DNA of 64,000 bases from Eopsaltria australis (lineage: Eukaryota > Chordata > Aves > Passeriformes > Petroicidae): the NCBI GenBank assembly GCA_034509425.1, contig JAVTVJ010000667.1, positions 1,334,819-1,398,818 on the forward strand, read 5' to 3'. The first letter of the stretch is position 1; every line of letters begins with the position of its first letter. The notes beneath the pieces are model-generated. The model made no database searches, was not told where the DNA came from, and was given only the letters and a program-made list of their open reading frames with translations. Position numbers and translations under genes: made by a program. Below are positions 34,500 through 47,200 of the stretch, one piece after another.

Positions 34500-35960
34500 A
34501 ATTAAAAAGTTGATTATATATGAGCAGAGAACCTCTGAGCCTCTGCCTCTTTTTGCCTGCTGTTGCTCAAAGTGAAGCAGCTCCTCTGCTTCTCTGCCGG
34601 GTAAGGCTGGGCACTCTGGGCCTTCTTCTTCCCCTCCTTCCCCCAGAGGTGGGTGGGAAGGGAGGTTTATGGCAGCCGTGCCGCTGCAGCCGGGAATGGG
34701 GGAGGAACCGGCTGGAATGTTCAGCAGATCCAGCTCAGCCGCTGTGCCAGCTACACGAGACAGGGCCAGGCCCCTGCTCCGGGCCAGGCAAGGACCGGGC
34801 CGGCTCCATCCAGCTCGGGCCAGGCCCTGCCCTGTCACCCCGGGCCCAGATGGCCCCAGCAGGCCGAGCCAGCTCCGCAGAGCCGGGCACAGAGACTCTG
34901 AGAGCTTCTGGCATCCAGCTGGGACCTGTTCAAACAGCCCGGCAGGGAGCACGGGATCATCACACTGCCAGAGAGAGACAGAGATTGACTCTATCCAGGC
35001 CTGGACTAAACTCACAGACACCCATCCTTCCTTACACAGAGAGAGGAACGAGTGAGGACATCGACATAAATGCAGCATAGAGACTTTACAGTCAGTGAGG
35101 AAAGCAGAACCAATGCCTAGTGGGAGGTGCATGAGAAGTGCTTTGAGAGTGAAGCTGAAAATTCTTTTAGAGAACCATGGCTGGGGACTGAGCTAATAAA
35201 TTCCCTGTAATATATGAAGACATAGTCCAAAGGGGGGATGTGAGGTTCTAATTGCAGCCAGTGAACTGAAACACCTGGATAAGGACAAGCAAGTGTTGAA
35301 ATAAGTACAGCCTGATGAGAAACCTGAACCAAGAGAGAGGAGAGGCTGTGACCCAGAGCCCTGGTCCCCGGGCGGGGGGAAATGCCAGGGAACTTGTGTT
35401 GTCAGGAGAACAGAAGAAGGCATTTTCTTTGTTGCTGCAATTGAACTGTTCGTCCTTGAAAAGGTACCCCATAGGCTGTCATGACCCACCATAGTGACTG
35501 TGGGAAGGCTACTGGTGTGGCAGGATCCACCACGAGCCGATCTTTCCTCCCAGGTGGCTGCTGGTGGTGAGGCTGAAGACCCATAAAAAACTGTATTTTC
35601 TTACAGAGAATCCATGGTATAAGCAAAAGACACTTCTCTCCCTAAATGAGCTGAGACAAAGGCTATTTCAGAGGTAATAAACTGACTGGAGGTCGAAGTG
35701 TTGTCTTTTGTGTGTTGTCAGGGAGAAAGAAATGGAGAGGTGGGGAAGGACGGGTGGTCTGAGGAGTTTGTTCTGGTTCTTCTTGTTTTTTTCCTCTTTT
35801 CCTCTTTGTCTTAGGTATATTAATAAACTTTCTTTATACTCTATAAAGTTTGAGCCTGCTTTTCCTACTCCTAATCCTCATCTCACAGCAAACATCCGGT
35901 AAATTTTGGTAAGTGTGCTGGCATTTGGCCAGAAACTCGAATAGGCAAACTGGAAACCAC
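34500..35960 (+). mobile_element. Probable solo LTR of a songbird endogenous retrovirus
   Basis: The stretch has the look of songbird ERV LTRs: a GC-rich 5' part with Pro/Gly-like islands (34620-34880), a middle part, and an R/U5-like end with AGAGGTGGGGAAGGA, a T/C-rich run, TTAATAAACTTTC (poly(A) signal near 35820), GAGCCTGCTTT and a distal CTGGCATTTGGCCAG. I see no gag, pol or env frame on either side, so it is a solo LTR or a non-autonomous element. Both ends and any target-site duplication are undetermined. It sits in the spacer between the two MYORG arms. The family assignment comes from recalled pattern resemblance, not a search. Confidence 0.65.
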
Positions 35961-35969
35961 TATACCAGG

Positions 35970-38140
35970 CTGGCTGTGAAACACTCTCCACTCTTGGTCC
36001 AATGTTTCCTGCTGTTTTTAAGCAAAAAGAAATTTTAAGTTGACACAACTGATCAGTTTAAGAGAGTCCAGGGGTCTCTGGGCTGCAATGTGCCTTCCCA
36101 AAGTGAGAGACAGATCACTTTGCTGGCTCCAGCACACTTCCAGTGGGCACATGGGAGGTAAAGCTGTGTGGGGCCCCAGGGCAAGAGAAATCTCCTTTTT
36201 TCAGGGGTTTGCTGCTGACCTGCTCCATGCAAAAAGTAAACAAAATGAGTCTGGGGAACACTGCACTCAGTTGAGAGCTTCTTGGTGCCCAGGGGAAGCA
36301 GACCCAAACCTGTTATCTATCAGTAGGTCCATTTTGTCATGAGGACCCAGCATGGACACCACAGTAGTGCCAATGAGATGAGCCAGAACATCTTTTAGAT
36401 GCCCCTGAAAGCAGCTGGAATTGCACTAATGCTATCGCTGGTGTGGCAGTGGGGAGGGAAAACCAGCCTTCATCCAGGGATGTGAAAGGGGAAGCAATGT
36501 TCAGTCTGGCAGTTGTGCTGAGGGTTAACAGGACACCACTGAATTCTTACCATGGGCTTTCTCCCATGCCAGGATAGTAGTTTCCAACGATGCATCTCCC
36601 CCAAGGCTGAGGAAGTGTTTCTGCAGCTGCTGCTTTGAAGTCCCAGGTAATCCCTGACATCTGGTCTTAGGGGAACCAGAGGGTCCCAGGGTGGCCCAGC
36701 AAAATTCCTCTGGCTGTTGTTGCTGCACTAAAAAAAAAGATTTTCTCATGGGCAAAGCTCATGCCCACAGTGCTGAGGAGATCTGGGAAAGCCAGACTCC
36801 ATCACCCTCACACAGCACCTCTGCCCCTGTGATCAGTGTGCTCTGCATGCACTCTCAGCTCTGCCACCCACCTGCACCACAGGCTGATGGGGAAAGAGCC
36901 AGGCAACACTGAGACTTCCTGTAGACCCTGGGGATGACATGGGATGCCTGGTCCCATGGCTGTGAAAAAGTCTCCCCTATCCCATCCCTTCCCAATCTGT
37001 CCCTCAGTGCCTTTCCCTGCTGTTCAGCTGAGCCACAGGAAACTAAAGGGGACAGGTGCTGGAGGCATCCTGTGAGCAGGTGGCACCACAGTCACCTCTC
37101 CACACTGTCCTGCCACACAGGGGCTGTGTGCTGCTGGAGGGATATCTTGTTTGCCTTGCTAAGCTTCAGTCCTGGTTGCTTTTTTGCACTCCCAGTGCTG
37201 TGCACGAGCTTTTTGCTGGAGGTGCTGATGACATGAGAGTCTCACCCAGAACTGGGCTTGCCACAGGCTGCCTGTTTTTTTTAGCAGGGGGAGTTTACTG
37301 CCCTCTTTGATGATTGCTGAGCTAAAAAACACCCAGCCCTACAGGCAAAATAAAAAACCCAAACAAATAAAAATCTGTTTTTCTCTACTTGGCCTCTGGG
37401 ATTTTGTGTCAGCACAAACCATCTTTATGGCTCCCCGGCACAAGGGATCTGCAGGCTGGCAGCTCCTCCCCAGATTGAGAAGGTTGTTTTTTCCTGAGGC
37501 TTTCAGCTCGGCCATGTGCCCAAAGGAACTCTACTGCTGTCAGTTTGTCCTTTCACCACAGTTTCCCCCCCCCCACCCCGCCTTGGGCTCTGCCTGCCTG
37601 TTGGCTTTTTTCTTACTTTTAATCAAAGCTGTGATTTCAGGCAGGCATGGACACGCTCACAGCTTGGGTCTCCTGGGCCAGCAGCCACTGCTCTGCTGTC
37701 AGCCATAGGCACCTCCTTGAGATCCAGTTTGCAACAAGTTTGGCTTCTGCTGTAGCCCGTCTGGTGTTTGGATTTTACCACTAACACTCCTCCCTGTGCA
37801 ATGCACAGCTGTGGATGTGTTCTCAAGCAGTGCCATGTAGCTGGGACCCAGCACAGAGCTGACCCCACGCTCTGTCCCCATGTCCATGGTGAGCCTCAGA
37901 CACACTCTCTACACGCTGCAACTGTTTTTGGGAGGATGTAAACCAAGCTCAAATCCAAAGCACTGATTCCTAGGAGGACCTCTGCATCACTGAGGATCTC
38001 CTGCAAGGCTGTGAGTGCTCTAAGCTGCCAACCTGCCCGCAGGTCTTCAGCAGTGCCAGCTTCATCCCCCATGTGATCATCAGCCAAGTGTGGATGGCAC
38101 TCACACCCAAGGAAGAAGTCAAAGGAAAAACATTGGGAAA
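35970..38140. other. Spacer between MYORG copies, no gene recognised
   Basis: No coding exon, repeat family or CpG island is visible. A short C-run (CCCCCCCCC-type) lies near 37565. Confidence 0.5.
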
Positions 38141-38146
38141 ATGTCT

Positions 38147-38152
38147 TTTATT
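38147..38152 (-). terminator. MYORG: Candidate poly(A) signal of minus-strand MYORG
   Basis: Canonical AATAAA on the minus strand, about 4.0 kb past the stop codon. It would define a long 3'UTR; the ATTAAA near 39750 is the alternative. Confidence 0.4.
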
Positions 38153-41100
38153 GCAAAAGGAGTGAAATGAAGTCCCTCTCAACCCTCAAGCCACGCTGAA
38201 TGTGTTGGCCACTGCTAGTGATGCCCAGTGGCATAAGGCAGCTATAGTTTGTGTGGTAACAATGGAAAGGGAAGGAAAAACATTATCTGGGGCAAAGGGG
38301 GTGATGTGGAGCAAGGCAGGCTCCTAAATGAGTCTCACATACTCCTTCCTGGCACTCCCATTGCCATAAACATCTACTCCATCCAGGTCCTTGCTGTCAG
38401 TGCCATCTGCAAAGGGGCACCATGGGACAGTCAGAAGGACCTTCTGTAGTGCCCAAGGGAAGTTGAGAACGCTCCTCTTGATCATCCCCTACAAACACTC
38501 TCGAAGTGTGTGTCCTCTGAGAGCAGCATGGACTAGCAAACCCCCCATAGTCAGAGTTGATAAACCTTTTCTTGAGTTGGATGTCAGTAGAAATAGGGCC
38601 ACAATCCTAAAGGTGTGTATGGTCCCCAACCCCTGGGGGCTGACACAACACTGGGGTTCACCTGGACATGGCGTTTCCCAGGCCAGCCCTGAGGCACAGC
38701 TAGTCTCTTTGCTGTCAGGACCTAAGGGAAGATAATGCTCAATCCAGTGGGATTGTCTGCCACTACTGCAAACACAAGAGTGGGGTTAATGCCAGCTTCT
38801 CCTTTTAAAACATACATCAAAGCTGCAGGCTGCAAGCTTTAAATAAAACAACAATCTCAACCCTGATTTCAGTGAAGACTAGGGTAAGAAAAGCCCCAAA
38901 ACTCCCTGAACCACCAGCCCCACCAACTTGTTAGAGATGGACATAGTTAAACTTCTTTTTGTTTTCCAAAATTTTATCTCAATCAAGGTGATTCATGTTA
39001 CAGTTCATACCAATTAGGAATTAGAAAAGTGGTTAAAAACAGACCCACCAGCATTACAGTCTGACATAGGACAGCATGTACAAACACAAGCATCCAGAAA
39101 ACCTGATACACAACAGTGCAAGCTTCAAAATTCAATCACTTAAGCATCATGTGTGAAAAGGCTAAATCCAACTCCCAAACCTGGTTTGGGGCTTTTTCTT
39201 GGCTGAGACAAGCTAGACCCAGCTTTGGCCAGTGACCCACGGTGTAAATCACAGAAATATCTCTAGCAGCAGTTCCCAAGGTATCTGTGCAGAGCTTCTG
39301 GTCTGCAAGGTCTGAGAGATCCTCAAGTCTTGCAGTGCTACAGCATAGTGTTAGAAATAGTGATTTTGGTAAAAAGTTGGATGGAAAGGGCACCTAGAAG
39401 CCGGTGAGACAGCTTAAGGCAGCACTGCTGAGCCTATCCCCAACATCAGCTCTTAGTCTTCTCAGTAGGTTTATCTTTTTCCTTGCAGGACCACTGAACA
39501 GCCATGTTCACTTGTGCCCGTATTACAGCATTTAGAAAAATAAGGGTACTCTATAATCTTACCCATTCATTGATATAGTTAAATAAAAGCTATTTATAAC
39601 TTTGTTAATAAAATGCTTTCTTTTGAGGGGAGGGGAAAGAAGACAGTGTGTCTAATGGAGAATTTCCTCCATGACCTTCCTGACAGTGCCTGAAAGGAGA
39701 AACCACTGAAAGGAGATTGAAGGCACTCATCTGGCTGCTCCCATCATTTTAATAGTGGAAAGATAATAACAGGGATGCTGTGTTTCTCTTCACACAGCCT
39801 CATTCCTCATGAGTGATGCATATGGTGAGTGGCACAGAACCAGGCCAAGAGAAGACAATATCTCATGGTCATGCCAGGATCCTTCCCATGAAGTCCTGTG
39901 CTAAGGATCCCAATTCTGCACTGGCAGCTGAGCTGTGCAGCAACATCTCCTCCACCTAATGACTCCCAAGACAAAGGATGATAAGTATTTCATGAGCAAA
40001 GGTTGAAAGGGAAGAGCTGGAACCTGTCAAAGCATGGTCTTCATGCACTTCTGGGGCTGCAGAAGCCCCCTCCATGCCTGGCCCTTCTTGAAGGCTTTGG
40101 CCAGACTCATCTCCTCACCTTCAATGCCACCCTGCAAGCAAGGGCCAAATCCTGCCAGTGCCCTGATGAGTGACACTGAGGTTCCAGGATTAACTCCTTG
40201 CCAGAGGGTGTCTGTAACTTGTAACATAACCATTATTTGCACCAGTGGCCAGGAAGAAACTTGAGTCCTTCAGAATTAAAAGCCTGAGAAACAAACACGC
40301 TTTGGGAAACGCTTGTGCTTCAGCTGGGCAGGAACGTATAAGGCTCCCCTACATCTCATTTTGAGATGAAATTATACAGGGCAGATCCAGGTCTTAAGGG
40401 ATGACCTAAAGAGTCCATCAAACCAGACTTCCTCACTTCTGAACTACAAAAGCATTTCTGATTTTGCCCCTAACACCAAAATTTCTCCTCCTGCACCCCA
40501 TCACAAAACTCAAGCTTAGTGCATCTCTTTTCCTGCCTTCTGAAAAGCTCTGTGGTAGGAAATGGGCTTTGAGAAAGATCCTCATTGGTACCTAACCCTA
40601 CCCAAAACATGCACCATCTCCCTGGGTGGACAACTTGTGCCAGACCCACGTCCAGCCCAGACGCAATCCCAGGAGAAGCCCCATAGATGCTGAGCTGTCC
40701 TTGGCTGGCTGTAGCCTGGGCAGGGTGCCCCAACCCTTCCCAGCCATCACAGTTCAATTCTGCAAAAGCTCGTTAAAAATTCAGGGGCTGACACATGTTC
40801 CCAGCCAGGGCAGAACTGGGAATTCTTGCCTTAGGGAGGAAGGCTGCCAGACTTCAATCCTGTTTGCCCTGCCTCGGATCTCTGTAAATGCATTTTCCCG
40901 TACAAAACCAAATGGGAAATCTGCCAAAGAGGCAGCTGCTGGGGACTTGGGGGGCAGGATCACATCACCCCATGCACCCTCCAGAAGCCTCTGACAGCAA
41001 TCCCACCTCCAGCAACACCAACGCTGCCTGAGGAAGGTCCCTGGGACTCTCAAATGGAGAGAGGGGGGCTGACTCAGGAAAACCCCCAACAAAATCATCA

Positions 41101-42194
41101 TCTCTATCAGCAACCTGAGATGAGTATTAACTTAACTTGGCATTGGATGAGAACATTTCTGTGGGTGCAGTGAGAACACCCGCTGGCACAGACCCAGCAG
41201 CTCATGGAGTGGTGTTTTCCACCCACAGGGAAGCCGGCTATCGGCAAACGCCGCTGTCAATCCGCGGCACGTGCCGCTCGCGGGAACCGGCTGTTCCCGG
41301 GGAAGCACGGAGTGTCTGAGGACAGCTTTGCTCCAGGCAGCCCTTCTGCCAGCAACAAATCTCATCTGTCCTTAAAAACCAAAAAGGATGGTATCAGCAG
41401 GATAGTCATGTAACTGAGGGGGGTCATAAATGCTTAAAAAATGGTACAGGCGGTGCTGCTCTAGGAAAGGCAATGTTGATGCCCTGAGCAAAACACACAG
41501 GCAAGAGCCTTGCAGAGGGAGTCAAATGGGTGAGCAGGTGGGATGCAGCTGTCCCAGCAGAAAATAAGCAACCCATTCAGTTAAAACACATGGACATCAC
41601 TTGAGTGACCTGGCCTGCCTGGTATCCAGGAAAGCAGGAGCCTGGGGCAACTGTTAGTCCAGTGCCATGCCAGGGAAAAAGGGGAAAAAATAGGTGTGTG
41701 TATATATATTGCAACTCTATTTTGTTTTATGCTCTTAAAAATATCTGTTTGAATATATTTGCCATATTAGAAAACTCAGGGCAGGCTGTGCTGCAGCAAC
41801 CCTTCCATAGCACACACCCCCATACCCAGTGCCAGGTGCTCCCACAAGACTAGAAATGTTTCCCACTGGCACTAAGCAACTTCCAGCTCTTGAAATCCTT
41901 GAGAACTGAAAAGGTATTGGTTTTACTACATGTCTGCAGACAGACTGACAACTCCTTTCTGACCTATACAGATAAATTGCTGCCTATTGCAATCCAATCA
42001 GAGCCTACCACCAGACCCCAATTAAAAAAAAATCAAGATCAATCCCCAAATAAAAAAAAAAAATTATCCCCAAGTGAAGTCTATTTAGTTCCCTTCCTCC
42101 ACCCCAGTCTCAAATGAAATGTGCAATTAGAGTTATTATTTGTTAAAAAGTCCTAGGTAAGGCATGGTTATTCCAAAGCTGATGAAGAAGCCTG
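38147..42194 (-). other. MYORG: Likely long 3'UTR of minus-strand MYORG
   Basis: Downstream of the stop of the minus-strand copy there is no coding sequence for 4 kb. The hexamers I noticed are an ATTAAA (minus) near 39750 and a canonical AATAAA at 38147-38152 in an A/T-rich context (TGCAATAAAAGAC). Human MYORG also has a long 3'UTR. The extent is inference. Confidence 0.4.
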
Positions 42195-44206
42195 TTAGGA
42201 AACCCAGAGGAAATAGGCAACTTCGTCCAGGTCAACAGGATAGTCGGTGAGCAGCACCGGGGTCTTCTCAAACAGCTCCCCCTTGTAGCTGCGCCACTTG
42301 CCCGCTGGCAGGTAGACATCCCGCTCCTGCTTGCCCATCTCCAGCACAGGAGCAACCATGAGGGTGTCCCCGATGAGGAACTGGGAGTCGATGCGGTGCG
42401 TGGCCTCGTCGCGGGGCGAGATCCACCAGATGGGACGGATGATGGGGTCGCCCGTGTCGGTGACCTCCCCCGCCAGCTCCAGCAGCAGCGGGGCCACCAG
42501 GGACTCGTGGAGCTCCGTGAACTTCTGCGCGATCTCCACCACCTCCTTGTCATAGAGCCAGGGCGGGATGGAGAACTGCATGGAGGGCATGAAGGCCGAC
42601 AGCTCCAGCCAGCGCACGTACAGCTCCCGGTCGGGGATCTCCACTGCCCCATTGGTTTTATTGGGGAAAAAATTGCCCCCTATCATGTCAGCAGATATGA
42701 AGGGATACCCCAGCATGCTGATGGTGAGCACAGTGGGAATGAGGGACTTGAGGCCGAGTTCATAGCCCCAGACAGAGTCACGGTCAATGATGCGGAAGAA
42801 GCAGGAGATGTTCTGCGACTGGTAGCCCACCCGCACCTCGGCCAGCTCGTAGAAGGGAATGGCCATCTCCGTGTAGCGCCGGGACCAGATGCTGGGGTCT
42901 GACAGCGGGCGGAAGGTGCTGAACTGCTTGGGCAGGTAGCTGGTCTCGCCTGCGTCAAATTTGAAGGACGAGATGCCGTACTTGTGCCGCAGCTGGCGCA
43001 GGTGGCTCTGGAACCAGTCACGGGCTGCTGGGTTGGTGAAGTCCAGGATGGCTCCAATGCCGTTCCACCACTCCACCATGGCTGGCAGCCGCCCTGACGG
43101 CTCCTTGATGAACAGCTGACGCTCAATCCCCACACCAAAATTGGAGGAATTGTAGTTTACGAAAGGGTGAGTCCACAGAGTGACCTTAAACCCATCTTCC
43201 CTCAGCTTTGCAAACATCTCTGTTACGTTGGGGAACTTGACAGGGTCAAAGTCAAAGTCTCCATAGGCCTGGGTGTACATGTCATCAATCTCAATGTGGC
43301 TGCAGTTAAAATGGTACTTCTTGATCTTTTCAGCAAACCGCAAGAGTTTATCTTGGTCAATATCATTCTTGTAGAGGGCCCATGTGGACCATATGGGGTA
43401 TCGGAAGGCATTCTCAGCAGGGATCTTGGAGGGCTTGTTGAAGTACCTGCGCACCATGTACTTGTGGATGGAGGTGACGTCAGAGCCCACGCAGACGCGG
43501 TAGCTGAGCTCGGGGAAGGGCTGCTGGCCCGGCGGGGGCTTGTAGGGCGAGTCCTTGTAGCGGGCCTGGAAGAAGAGGGCACGCTCGGTGGCGTTGAAGC
43601 CCAGGTGGAAGGGCACGGAGTCGTTGATCTTGATGGCCGCCGCCTTGGAGGAGAGCCAGTAGCGCTCCAGGATGCCACCAAAGCTGTCACGGAAGGAGTA
43701 GACGTCGCTGGTCACGTAGGGCACGGGCTCCTGGTAGCCGGCCAGGCGGATGGGCCAGTGCTGGGTGCTCATCTCCGAGCCCCCGTACCAGTGGGCGTCC
43801 TCCCAGAACATGGTGTGCTCCACGGCCGGGCCGGCCGCCAGCTCCTCCCAGCGCACGCGGTAGCACATCACCGTGTCCTTGGGCTTCACCGTCTGGATGA
43901 AGAAGTTGAGCGGCCCCCGGCTGGAGCGCGAGCAGCTCAGGATCTCTCCCTCCTTGGAGCACGACTCCAGGTCCAGGCTGCCCGAGCGGAAGGCCAGCCG
44001 GAACACCACCTCCCCGTGCTGGTTGCGGATGACGAAGCCGTCCGCCCGCAGGTCCATCAGCTCCGTCTTGAGCCGCTCCGCCTTCCGCAGGGACACCGTG
44101 TAGTAGCACCAGGCCACCACCGCGGCGATGAACAGGATGAGGCCCAGCAAGATGGCGCCCAGCATGGGCCTCAGCTCCTTGGAGGGCTTCTGCTTCACCG
44201 GTGTGA
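42176..44206 (-). repeat. Inverted repeat, right arm (MYORG duplication)
   Basis: This is the partner of 31391-33420. The three divergent windows lie at 43299-43367, 43143-43172 and 42642-42698. Past the stop codon the arms diverge after one 3-bp length difference. Confidence 0.93.
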
Positions 44207-44231
44207 AGCTCTCTGGCAGGAAGGTGTACAT
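42195..44231 (-). CDS. MYORG: MYORG, GH31 alpha-galactosidase (minus-strand copy)
   Basis: A 678-aa coding region in one exon (acceptor CTCCTCTGCAG, exon from 44256). The N-terminus [19 protein letters not shown] closely follows human MYORG from its internal Met, and the loop [10 protein letters not shown] also matches human, so this copy is the better orthologue. Transmembrane helix about 24-44; nucleophile D426 (FKFDAGE), acid/base D483 ([11 protein letters not shown]). Known role: type II membrane alpha-galactosidase of the ER/secretory pathway, and loss causes brain calcification in humans. Odd point: the motif LPDM, present in human and in the plus copy, reads SADM here (residues 513-516, L and P replaced by S and A). 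A TAG lies in frame 15 nt before the ATG, which fixes the start. Confidence 0.96.
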   Translation of the reverse strand: MYTFLPESFTPVKQKPSKELRPMLGAILLGLILFIAAVVAWCYYTVSLRKAERLKTELMDLRADGFVIRNQHGEVVFRLAFRSGSLDLESCSKEGEILSCSRSSRGPLNFFIQTVKPKDTVMCYRVRWEELAAGPAVEHTMFWEDAHWYGGSEMSTQHWPIRLAGYQEPVPYVTSDVYSFRDSFGGILERYWLSSKAAAIKINDSVPFHLGFNATERALFFQARYKDSPYKPPPGQQPFPELSYRVCVGSDVTSIHKYMVRRYFNKPSKIPAENAFRYPIWSTWALYKNDIDQDKLLRFAEKIKKYHFNCSHIEIDDMYTQAYGDFDFDPVKFPNVTEMFAKLREDGFKVTLWTHPFVNYNSSNFGVGIERQLFIKEPSGRLPAMVEWWNGIGAILDFTNPAARDWFQSHLRQLRHKYGISSFKFDAGETSYLPKQFSTFRPLSDPSIWSRRYTEMAIPFYELAEVRVGYQSQNISCFFRIIDRDSVWGYELGLKSLIPTVLTISMLGYPFISADMIGGNFFPNKTNGAVEIPDRELYVRWLELSAFMPSMQFSIPPWLYDKEVVEIAQKFTELHESLVAPLLLELAGEVTDTGDPIIRPIWWISPRDEATHRIDSQFLIGDTLMVAPVLEMGKQERDVYLPAGKWRSYKGELFEKTPVLLTDYPVDLDEVAYFLWVS

Positions 44232-44256
44232 GGTGCTGCGTTTTCTCTAGAGCTTT
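44232..44256 (-). promoter_or_regulatory. MYORG: MYORG 5'UTR segment with shared upstream-ORF stop
   Basis: This is the 25-nt 5'UTR part of the coding exon. It carries TAG at 44247-44249, 15 nt before the MYORG ATG. Joining it to either candidate first exon (51337 or 48696) makes a short upstream ORF that ends at this TAG. Confidence 0.5.
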
Positions 44257-44259
44257 CTG

Positions 44260-47200
44260 CAGAGGAGTGGGAAGGAAGCACGCCTGGGGTTCTCAGGAGA
44301 AGACAACGGATTGTTAGGAGAGTTCCCACCTCCACCATGTCCCAGAACACCTGTCTCTGAAAAAGGAGAGGATATAAATAGTCTGAGAGAACCTCTGAAT
44401 CAAGGGACTATGTGTCATCCATTTGCTCCCCCTGTCCCTCTCTGCCCATCTGTGACGTGCCAGGTGCCGTGTTCCAAGAACCAGACACCATCTCCAGTTA
44501 TTCCAGGCAAGACAACACATGCGGAGGACAGCCTGAGCCCTACACAGGGAACAGCCCCAGGGCAACAAGGACCAAATCACTGCCATATTTAATGCTTTTT
44601 TGTTGTTGGGAAGACTTTCAGTGAGGCAGGAGTGGAGACTGGGTGGCAGCAGAAGGAGGCTGAACAGGATCCAGATCAGCCCACTGACAGAGTCTTTAGG
44701 AGACAGGGATAACTAAGAGCTATAAAAGACATCACGCAATGAATTCCACACAGCCACTCCTAATTTTAATCATACTGCCTCCCTGGCATATTTAATTCAT
44801 CTGCAGCAATATCCCCTCTTTGTCCCAAGCATGTCCTAGCTGCTCCACTTGGATGATGCTTTGCAGTGAAGGTGGGTAAATCCCTGCTTCTCCACAGCTC
44901 ACAGAGAGCCAAATGGGGCTGGGGTACCAGTGGCTCATGTCTGGTTTTCGGGGGCATGTAGGGGGTGCAGTGAATGGCACAGGATGGCTGGCTCCTGCTG
45001 TGTGCTCAGAGCTTTACAGCAGTTCTGGGCAGAAAAGAACTTCCAGCTTTTCTGGCAGAAAAGTTAACCTTGTAGGAAGTGAGCAGTGCAGGATCTCCAA
45101 AGGGCCCTTCCTCCATCCAGCAAGGCTCCAGGCTGTGTTTCAGCTCCAGCCCACTCCCCCCTGCGTGGCCCCGGGGAAGTGGGCTGTGCCAAGAGCCTAA
45201 TGGCTTTTCCTTGGCCACGGCCTGGCTGGGCTCCGCCAAGCATAACGCCCGGGATCCAGGGGGGAAAAGTAAAGTGAGGACATGGGAGAGCAAGAAACAA
45301 ACACAGCTGCAGGAGGAGTAGGGGAGGGAGAGGAGCTGCAAAGCCGCAGACCAGCTGCCTGATGCCAGCAAACACAGCCGCCTCCTCCCCAAGCTCTGGG
45401 GCTGCAAACCTGCTGGCTGTGGGCAAACCAGAGGGAAAAAGTCCTCTTTTTGGGCACAAATGAAACCAGTTGCAGAGACTCTCTCTAAAGAGGTTGTTTT
45501 TTTTTCTTAACAAAAAGGCAAAAAAGATCCAAAATGAATTACAGAACCCTCTCCCTGCCACAGGCAGGCAATCCAGAACTTGTATTTCTCTGTGCCTCAA
45601 ACAGATCCTTCTCCCCAAGAAAGGAAAAGCAAAGCAGAAAGGGGTCCTGAACACCACCTAAACCTTGTTGCTCCACTACAGGGATAGCCATGTGAAAACC
45701 CACAGCAGCACCTGTGCACAGGCTCAACAAAACTTTCTGTGTTTATATTCACCTTGAAGCACATATAGGACAAGACCTTGCAGTTGGGGGAGCTTTTTTG
45801 TGCAGCCAGACGGGTCATTCTAACCTTCCCCTGGGAGCCAGTAACTTTCTAGACAGCCAGTTGCTTTAAATGGGATTACAGAGGCATTAGGAAGCGATTA
45901 GCCTGAACAGGCGATAGGTTTAGTTAAACGACTTGTCCCACGGCCAACTCCCACAGAGCCCTCAGTTGCCAGCAGGGAGCTCGGGCATGGGATGGGGACA
46001 GCTCCAGGCTGGACACTCCAACTGTGTCACCCAGCACCAGGTCCTGCCCCCCAGAAGGGCAACGGGGCTCTCACCCACCCAGTGTTTGTGATGCAAGGCC
46101 AGCTGAGCCCAGCCAAAATGGGGCAATAGAGACAGGGAGGTGGTGATGGGATGAGGCTGTGTTTGGGATAAAGCTTCATCCCTCTCTCAAGTCTTCCTTG
46201 GCTTTAGGGTGCACCAGAAGCAGCAAAGGGCTATCCCAGGGATGGAGGGGGAGGAAGGTTTGCAGAAGGACCTTGGCCAAAACCAGCACAGCTGAGCAGA
46301 GCTGCAAGTGGCAGGATGCTTCTGGAAATACAGACAGGTACGCTGAGCCCAAACAAGCCCTCGCCTCTCAACACTGGGAGGTTTTGGGATGCCAGAGAGA
46401 GAGGGACATGCAAATACCTGTCACTCCAGAGGCATGCCCATGTCTCACTCATGCCTTATCTGGGGACTGCAAACCTCAAGGGGGAAAAAAAATAAAAAGG
46501 AGCCCTCCACCGAGCAGGACTTTCAAATTACTTGGGAGAACAATTTTTTTGAATTTACACGTTTTCTTTACAAAAAAGAGGGGAAATTGGTGTTTTCTTT
46601 GCCAACTCTCATTCAGGGCATTAAGCCCTGAAGTATCTGATACTGCTGTTGTGGCTCCATCTAAAATTGACAGCAGCTCCCACGGCTTCAGGGAATTTCT
46701 GGATTTTTATCTCCCTTTCAGGAAGCTGGTTTATTATTTATGAACTACTTCGAAGCTATTCTATTTTTAGGCTGTTTCTTTCTTTTCCCCCCACCATGGA
46801 CTCGAGCTTATGGCACACATGAGGGAGCCATCACCACCACTGTCAGCAGAGAAATAATGTGGTTTTTAAGGAAGGTTTTGCAGCCTCTTGAGTTCCCTGG
46901 ACACTGATCTGCCTCAGAGGGATGTACAAGCTGGGTGATTGAGCTGGTGGACTTAATCCTGCTCTGACTGCTGTGGCTGGGTCAGGATCAAACCCTGTGG
47001 CTGCTGATGGACATTGCCCACTTGGACACCATTTCAACAAAGATGCTGAGAAAGGTGTTTGCAGGCATCACCCGGCACAGTGAAGGGCCAAGGAGGTCTC
47101 CAAAACCAATCCTGGTCTGTGTCCTCTATTTTTTTGCCTTGTTAACAGAATTTATGTTCTCCAGTGGGAGATTTGGCTCTGTCCCAGGTGAGAGCTAAGT

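Noticed and set aside
43167..44360. Long open frame (397 codons) on the plus strand across the minus MYORG copy
   Set aside because: An antisense shadow of a GC-rich coding exon; a matching antisense frame occurs in the other copy for the same reason.
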